A stretch of DNA of 64,000 nt from Ditylenchus dipsaci. Its lineage: Eukaryota; Nematoda; Chromadorea; Rhabditida; Anguinidae. The notes beneath the pieces are model-generated. The model had not been told where the DNA came from and ran no database searches. It saw only the letters and a list, made by a program, of their open reading frames with translations. The stretch lies in the NCBI GenBank assembly GCA_004194705.1, contig SADC01001283.1:930001-994000 (forward strand), in the 5' to 3' direction. Numbering within the stretch: the stretch's first letter is position 1; each line of letters begins with the position of its first letter. The translations under genes and the position numbers were made by a program. Positions 36,101-45,100 of this stretch are shown piece by piece.

Positions 36101-39100
36101 CAAAAGCGAAAAAAAGATTTTGAACAAAAACCTTAAAAATAAGAAATATTTGGGGTCGTCAAAAAAGTACAAATCTTTTCAAAAAAAACATTTACCTACC
36201 CTGGTATATATGCAATTATGTGCCATACCCAAAAATCCCTATTGGACTTTTGGTACGGGTCCAGGTCCAAAATAAGAAAAAATCGCTCTTCATATTCACA
36301 GTCAAACCCCCAATAATTTGGCATCCTTCGGGACTGTGGATAATTATAAACTGACGACCATTTTCCACCGAAGTTGTTAAACTTTTCATAAAAAATCGAC
36401 AATTTTGGCAGCAAAAGTTTTTAAAAAGTCTACAAAAACCCTAAAATCTCCCCCTGAATCCGAATTCGTGGAGATCCGGTCCGAAAATTTTCAAATAAAC
36501 CAAGTTATTTTTTAAAGTAGAGAAGTGGTTTGAATTTTTCATGTGGTCGGTTCAAAACATCAATATCTCAGCTCTCTTAAATTTTTCAGATTTAATGGAT
36601 TCAGATTCAGGAGAAGATTTTGGTATTGAGGTGAATGACCGAAAATTTTGTGTATTTTTAATCTAAATTGTTTTCGAATTGTCTTCTTCCTGTTTTCCTA
36701 TTTCGTTTTTCACTTCTTTCTCTTCTATTTTTAATCGAAACTTAGGTCGAAAATGGTCGTCAGTTGAGCTTCATCAACTTTTTAAGCGCCACAAACAAAT
36801 GCTTGAAAAATTTAGGCGTCTAACTCCGCCCAACAAATGCCATTCACCGACAAAATATACTCTTGTCCCATGTGCCGTCAATCAGTCAACGCCATTCTGC
36901 CGCTCAAACCTGAGTTGAGTTCTGAAAAGCTGCGGCTCTCACTGAACTATGCCGACGAGAGTGTTTTGCCGGAAGCAGCTGCTAGAATCGAGGAGTGTAT
37001 TTTGTTAAAACACGGTCTCGAAGTAAGTAATTATTTCATTGTCGACCTAACATTTTAGTCTGTACATAATTTTTTGCAGCAAAACCCACCGGATTTGGAT
37101 AACTACCAAAATGTGTTTATTTTTTGAAGTGAAAATATAAATTGTTATAAAATCTTTTTCAGGCCTTTGTTAGTTTTGAGAAAGTTTGCCGACAGATCAA
37201 CAAATTCCGAAGAGTAGATGCGGATTTGTCCTTTTCTCAAGAACAAATGTTTACCTTGCTGCGAGCCAAGGGTCAAAGCTTGGTATTGGGAATTGTCAAG
37301 TAAGGTTTTTGAATATACAGTCGAGTCTCGATTTTACAGCACCTCTATGGCCAAAAATAAGTTTTATGGTGCCGTATATCCTAGATGTCGTGAAATCGAG
37401 ACTTGACTGTGATTTAATCAAGAAAAACCAAAAAATATTTTATCGAAAAATATTCTTACTCTTTAAAAAAAGCCAAACAGACGTTTTCCTTGGGCAATAC
37501 TTTTTTGTACCAAATTTCCTTTTTTCTGTACCAAATCTGATTTGTACCAAATTTACTTTTTTTTTGTACCAAATTTCCTTTTTTCTGTACCAAATTGACT
37601 TTTGTTCTGACCAAACCTAATTTTCTGTCCAAGAATAACCAACTTTTGCATAATTTTGCAAGAATTCAAATTTCATAGTCTAAAACGACTTGGATTGCTC
37701 AGAATCGCACCCCAGAATGGCCAGAAGCACCTGAAAGTTGGTTTTTGGGGGTTTACTAAAGGGCTTAACTTTTTCCGAAAATCGATTGAGCGGATCAGAA
37801 TTCCGGTCCGATCGACTAAATCGCTCAGAATTCCACCGTAAACCACTCAAAACCACTATGAACCTGAAATTCTGAGCGGTTAAGCCCATCGGACTGTAAT
37901 TCTGATCCGCTCAATCAATTTTTCGGAAAAAATTCACCCTCTTTTAGTAAAAAGGATTCTGAGCAATCCAAGTCATTTTTAGAGTATAAAATTTGAATTC
38001 TTGCAAAATTATGCAAAATTTGGTTGTTCTTGGACAGAAAATTAGGTTTGTTAAAGAAAAAGGAAATTTGGTACAAATAAAGTAAGCTTCGTACAAATCA
38101 GATTTGGTACAGAAAAAAGTAAATTTGGTACAAAAGAAGTAAATTTGGTGCAAAAAAAATTATTGCCCGTTTTCCTTCCATTATTTGAGGGTATATCCGA
38201 ATATCCTAAAAGGGAAGAAGTCTTGGCCACGTATAGGTTTGGTCGTCAACCGGTGAATTAATTTTCAGTAATCAACCAACACCATCAAGTGTGATCTTTG
38301 AAAATCCTGGTTCCGAATTTCATGCCGAGCATTATTTATTCTTTGGGTTTTTTAAAATTTCAACAAAAAAGTCTCGCTGGGGACATCTAAAGATTCGTAG
38401 TTTTTTATTTATTTTTGTATTGTCACAAAAATGCATAAAATGTCATAGATTTTTAGGTAATTAATATTTTAAAAAATCTGAAAAATTTATCTTGTAGAGG
38501 AGAAACAGGGCTATCTTTTGACCAGGTATTTTTGTGTGTGTCATATCATATAAAATAAAGCTTATAATAAACTTATAATAATACGGTCATATAAAATAAA
38601 GCTTGGTGTGAAATTCTGAGCCAGGAGTCCCAAATATCACGCCTGACCGTCGGAGTGTTTATTGATTTTCGGTTGATCAAGCGGTCGATAAAAATGATCC
38701 ATTATTTTACAAAGCCCTGATGCCGAAACAGTGGCCCACCGGCGAATCAACTTCTAGGAAAGGGCCGGTGGATTGTGCAGGACTGAATCGAAGTTTGGAT
38801 TGGCCGAGTAATTTTTTTGCACCAAAGCTCGATTTAAGGATGCTTTTTTCTTATCAATCGCAGTCTCCCTTGATTACAGTCGATTCTGCCTATAAGGACA
38901 CCCTCTCGGACCAGAAAAAAGTGTCGTTATATCGAGGGTTCACTTTGCCTTGTTTTTTGGTGGCCGACCAAATCAAAAAATCGTCGAAAAATCGTCGTTG
39001 TAGAGAGAGTCAACTGTATCTTAATTCCACCAATATCTTTATTTTCAGAAACAACATAGAACACCAGCAACTTCTGAGCCGAAAGAAAATTTCCAACAAA

Positions 39101-42100
39101 AAGCCTAGTCGGAAGTTCAACCTCATCAGTGAAATTCTCCCGTTTTTTATCCAAAACTCATAATTTGATTTCAGAACATTTACTTTTCGGGTCTCGCCTG
39201 AGTTCCACTGAGGAAACTGGTCGCAGTACTGACCAACAGGAAACTTCAGACGAATTCGGAAAACTGCTGGGCAACCAGTTTGCAACTGATATTTCTCATG
39301 GCCAATCCAAAGCAAATATGCCACCGTTGCTTCTATTTGATTGCAAAAGCCTATTGCTAAGAGTGTGCACCTATATTTTGGGGAACAACCTGCTAGACTC
39401 GGACAAATTTGGTGAGAAGTTTCATGGGTTTGAGATGGAGTCTTGTAAATGAGAATTGTTGTAGAGCTGTGTAAAATTGTGTACCGCCATGTTCTGTGCA
39501 TGGCCCTTTGCCAAATAGCTCTACATGTTCTCGTCCGAATATCTAAAGAGAGTGTGGAAGAATTGTTGTCTGGTGGACTACTACTTGAGATGAAAGATAA
39601 AAATGAACTGGCAGAGGTAGACGGTTTTTTAAGTTTTAGAATAAAAGGGATTTTAATTTTATTTCTACCGTGGGCAGTAATGTTGGAAAATGGCGAACAG
39701 ACCGCGTAACATAAGAAAAAATTATGGTGACTTTTCAAAAGTTATCGTGACTTTTTGAAGTTTAGGTTTGTTAAAATTTATGTATGAGTGAGTTCTGGCT
39801 TCAACAGCATACCGGCGCGGCCGCCTGCAAAAAAATGATAATGTTAATTTTTGAAATACCGGAGCTGGCTCGGGTACAGGACATTTTTCGGTTGTACAAT
39901 TTTCGGTCAACCATTTTTTATAGTCCCACCGAAAAATGTCCAATTCCCAGCGGCTTTTTCTACTTTGCCTGCGCACACAGGTATGCTCACCAGTCCGTTT
40001 GCCATGGTCGATTTGCTGATCGAAAAACAGAGCTAACACAATTATAACTCCTGCGCTCCTTCGGGTATGAGGCTTAACATACCTACACAAACATACTTAG
40101 ACATAAATCACTCAAAACACAGAAGTCTTAAATAATTTTTATGTGGTAGGTCCTAGCAGTGATGTCCTCAATGCACTGGTCAGAAGGTATCACGAAAAAC
40201 TGCTTTTTTCCAAAATTTGACTCCTAATAAAAATGGTTTCTGGTTTTTGTCTCATTTTTTCAAAAATTAAAACAAAAACAACTTACCCATCACTTTTCAG
40301 GCTTGCGATTTCGTGTGCAAGTCCATGCAACCATGTTTGAGCTGCTTTTTCAACCATCTCCAACCTTCAGTCAATGTTCAGGTCAATACTTTTTCCTACT
40401 TTAAAAATTCCACTTAACTCCAAAATACTAAAATCAATCCAGTTTTAGGGTCCAGCCTCAGAAGCTATCGACCTTTTGCTATCCCTCTCAGAGAGCACAT
40501 GCTCTGAGCTAACCAGATTCTTCATCAACCTAGTGGATGAGCATAACCTCTGCAATTTGTTAGACCATCTGGTTTTGTCCCAGCCTTCTTCCTCCACAAC
40601 CCAAGCAGACTTTGGGGGACTAGAACTGATGCAACTACCAGATTTTTACTCCAAAAGCCACATTGATTTGCATGAGATGGTGTTTGGCTCAAGAAACGTG
40701 CTCACTTCAATTACATTTACTAAGCCAAGTTTGGTGGAATGGGTCAGAGAACTAGACCATGCAATGTTTGAACAAACTGCGAATATTGTGAGTTATATTT
40801 TTATCAGTACAAAAATATCAGAAAAACAGTATTAAAAAAAATTGAATTTTTCTGAACTCGTGAAAACTCTAACGTCTTACTGGCAAAACCGTATCTTTTT
40901 TAAAAACAACCGTTAAAATCAAATTCCTTGCAATTTTTGGATCAGACTGACGAATTATGACTGAAAAGACCTCTTTTTAACTTTCTGGCCACATCACCAT
41001 CGTATAGCCTTGCAGTCTTAGTTTCTAACAATTTATTATTTCATGCAACATTTTGAACAAATTAAAACATAAAGTGAACGTTTGAGCCGATTTTTTTTCT
41101 TTGTCTGCGTTCATACATTTTTTTTTAAATTTTGCACGAAAATATGCCTCGCGAGAAACTAGTATCAGGGAAAACAGAGAAACTAGTATCATAGTAGCAG
41201 GGCTCTACTATGGTGTAATCACTTTGAAAAAGGTCAAAAAATTTAATAGAACAAGGCAAAGGAAAATTTTGCAGCCCTCAAATTTCTAAAAATGTTTTGA
41301 TTACAAAAAATAATAAAAATGTTTAGATCATTGCTGAAGACATAGTCGAATGGCGAGAACCTGGACTTTTGACCCTACCCTACTCCTTCGATGACCTATT
41401 TTCTCTATTCTTTGGTGCTATTTGTAGAACTTGCAACACATCTCCTCCCAGCCCTATGATATGTCTGATTTGTGGAGAAGTTATATGCTTGGACAAATGC
41501 TGTAGTGTATCCATGCCTGGTGGCTACACTTCTAATGAAATAGAAAAAGTAGATTCAAAATTTATTTTTAAAGACACTGAATTGCAAAATTTACAGCACT
41601 CTGTGGAATGTGGGTCTGGTGAGCCTTTTTCTGGAATTGAATTTTTGTCTAAAACATTTATTAACTCTGTGAAGATTCTAACCACCCATTTTGTAGCTCA
41701 AATTGTAAGCTGCAAAATGGGTGAATAAATTTAAGGTCGTCTTTCTTTTTTTCGAAAAGGCTTTTTGCGGTATTGTTTTTTTCTTTAGATTTTATGACCA
41801 TTTCACAAAAGTTGACCACTCATTTTGTAACTGTTGTGTTCTTGAGAGCTGAGAGAGAGAGCAGAGCGAACCAGCAAGAATAGTTTATAACCGAACGAAT
41901 GATAACAATAGATAACAGAGTGACACGAGTCAACAGAAGACTCGATGTCGTGTCAAGACAATAATAATTACGAATAATCTTTCCACACAACATCTCCCCC
42001 TTAGCTAAGATCCCCGATAGGTAAATAATAATTAAACATTAAATTATAGATACAGGTGTCCCGGAACTAGACTACTTTTAGGCGAGCCAGACCTAATAAA

Positions 42101-45100
42101 TGGGACACCCTCCAAGCAACTAGAAACTAGACTACTTACAGGTGAGCCAGACCTTAGAAGAGTTGCTTGGGAGAGGAAATATTGAATTTTAAATAGAGTC
42201 GGAAAATACGGGGGAACTCGCAAGAGGAAAAGACTTACAAATAGTGGAGACAAGGAGATAGTAGAATTGATTGATCTCTTAGAGCGCCACATTCTTCTAG
42301 AGCCGTTTCATTTGATATTTCTTTCCACTTGGCTGGATGTCTAGCACCTGTCTTGGCTGGAGAGGACGAGCAGAGCGACGAAGCACTTGAGCCATAGGAG
42401 AGCGAGAAGGTGATTGACAGAGCGGCACCGGCACTTGATTTGGATCCATCAAAGGCTGCTGAAAAGCTTGAGGAGATCTTGGTCGGGCTTGATTGATCAC
42501 AGGTTGTAGACGTTGAGCAGTAGCACCATCATGAGGCAAGTCCATACGAGGTCGGAGCTGATTGGCGTGTCGACGATGAAGCTTGCCATCAAAGGCTCGG
42601 ATGTCATAGACGCACTGACCAATTTTTTTAGAAATGACACCTGGAGCCCAACTGATTTTGTTTCCCTGATAGATTCGGAAGAAGATTTGAGCCCCCACAG
42701 CAAAGGATACTTCTTTGGCTCCATGATGTTTATCGAATTGACTTGTCATGCCAGCCTGATACCTGTCTAGTTGCTTAGCGGTCTTCTTTTTCTCCCCCTT
42801 CTTTGGAACGAGTTGAGATATGCGGGTCCTGATTTTTCTGCCAAAGAAAACTTCTGCCGGCGATTTCCCGTTGAGCACGGCACTTGGAGTAGACCTATAA
42901 ATAGGTTTATAGGTTTATAGGTTTATTTTTTGTTCCTTTTTTCAGCTCTCTGTTTTAAACGAGCGGAGGATGATGCAAGCGAGTCGAATCTAAATTCTGG
43001 ATTTTTTGCATGTAACGTTTAAAAGTATCGACAAATCGTTCGGCTTGGCCGTTGCTTTGAGGATGATATGGCGGAGATCTAACATGATTAATGCCATATT
43101 TTGAACAAAATTGTCGAAAAAGGTCGGAAGTAAATTGAGTTCCGTTGTCACTAACCATGACTTCGGGATAACCAAACCTGTCGAACACCTTCTGAAGACA
43201 TTCGATTGTAGCTTGAGAAGAAATAGTAGGCATTTCGTAAATTTCTGGCCAACGAGTAAAGGAGTCGACGATGATGAGGAACATTCTGCCTTTGAAAGGA
43301 CCAGCGAAGTCGATATGAACGCGCTTCCACGGCTCTTTTTCACGCCGCCAAGGGCTTAGAGTTGCTTTGATTGGAGCTTTCGCGGCAAGAGAACAAGCAC
43401 TGCATCCTTTGACTAGAGCTTCTATTTCGGAATCGATCTTTGGCCAGTAGACATATTGAGCGGCGAAGGATTTCATTCGGACGATTCCTTTATGACCTTC
43501 ATGAAGCAGAGTGAGGACCTGAGAACGGAGGCTTTTTGGAATGATGACTCTTTCGTTCGCCATTAGACATCCTGAGACAATGGAGATTGATGAGCGCTTC
43601 GGAAAGTAAGAAGAGAGAGCTGAGTCCACTTTCTTCGGCCAACCATTGAGGACATGCTGTTTGAGCTGTTGGAGATCAGAGTCTTTTGCCGTTTCTTCAG
43701 CTACATCTGAGACAGTAAGAGGGACTTCTTGGCACTGCATGATTAGGATATCTTCCACAGCTTCATCTGCATCTGAGAGAGAGATAGGAGCGATCACTTT
43801 GTCTTCCGCCTCCAAGGGCACTTGAGCAATGAGACGGGAGAGCATATCCACCTGTCCAAAATCACCAGATTTGACGTATTGAACCTGAAAATTATAAGTG
43901 ATTAGAATGAGAGCCCAACGTTGAAGTCTAGAAGTGGAATGATTGGAGATCCCCTTCTGAGACCCAAAAATAGATAGCAAAGGCTTATGATCTGTTTGAA
44001 GAGTAAACTTGCGGCCATAGATGTAGCGATGGAACTTTTTGACTGCAAACACCAGAGCTAGGCCTTCTTTTTCAATCTGCGCATAGTTCTTTTCTGCAGC
44101 AGTGAGAGATCGAGAGGCATGTTCCACCACCTTGATTGAGCCGTCGGGGAATTTGTGAGAGATCGTTGCACCCAACCCAGATTGAGAAGCATCTGCAGAG
44201 ACGATGATTGGCTTGCGAGGATCGTAGTGCACGAGTAGAATATCTGAGCACAAAAGTTCTTTAGCTTTGGCCACGGCTTGATCACATTCTTGAGTCCAGA
44301 CGAATGGAGTATCTTTAGTGAGAAGCTTGTCCAAAGGAGAACGGAGATCCTTCATTTCTTTGACGAATTTGCCGTAGAAATTTATTGCACCGAGGAAAGC
44401 ACGGACTTGAGATACGTCTTTTGGAGTTGGCATTTGAGAGACTGCGCCGACAATGGCTGGATTGGGACGAATTCCGTTTTCATCCACGATATGGCCAAGG
44501 AAGAGAAGACGTTTGAGGAGGAAGTTGCACTTTTCGGCTTGTATTTTGAAACCATATTCTTGGATACGAGAGAATACCTGAAATAGGTGTGCAATATGAG
44601 TTTCTCTAGTGGACTAGCTATAATTAAATCATCTGAATAAGCGGTAACTCCCTGAAGTCCTGAGAGCATTTGATCCATTATTTTCTGAAAAATGCTTGGA
44701 GCTGACTTGATTCCAAACGGTAAACGCTGATATTGGAATAGTCCCAAATGAGTGTTGATGCACACGAGCTGTTTTGATTGGTCATCCAGTTGCACTTGGA
44801 GATAGGCATCACTGAGGTCGATAAGAGAGAAGTACTTGGCCCCTTGGAGACGATCGAAGATGTCGTCTGGCAGAGGAAGAGGATGACGATTGAGTTCCAA
44901 TGCGTTATTGAGTCCAGTTGAGAAGTCGGCACAGACGCGGAGCTTGCCGTTCTTCTTGCGGACTGAGACTATCGGAGCTGCCCAATTGCTGAAGTCGACT
45001 GGTTTGAGCACTTGGAGAGCGACAAGACGCTTGAGTTCAGATTCAACCACATCTTCGACACCTTTGGGTACAGGGCGCTTAGCACAGAAGATTGGCACTG

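Noticed and set aside
38720..39163. A 147-codon open frame on + as an extra UBR3 exon
   Set aside because: It crosses the MITE at 38877-39016 and would include its inverted repeats; only its last part coincides with the real exon from 39049.
39010..39738. A 242-codon open frame on -
   Set aside because: It is antisense to three UBR3 exons that are supported by phase and family similarity on +; the minus translation matches nothing I recognise.
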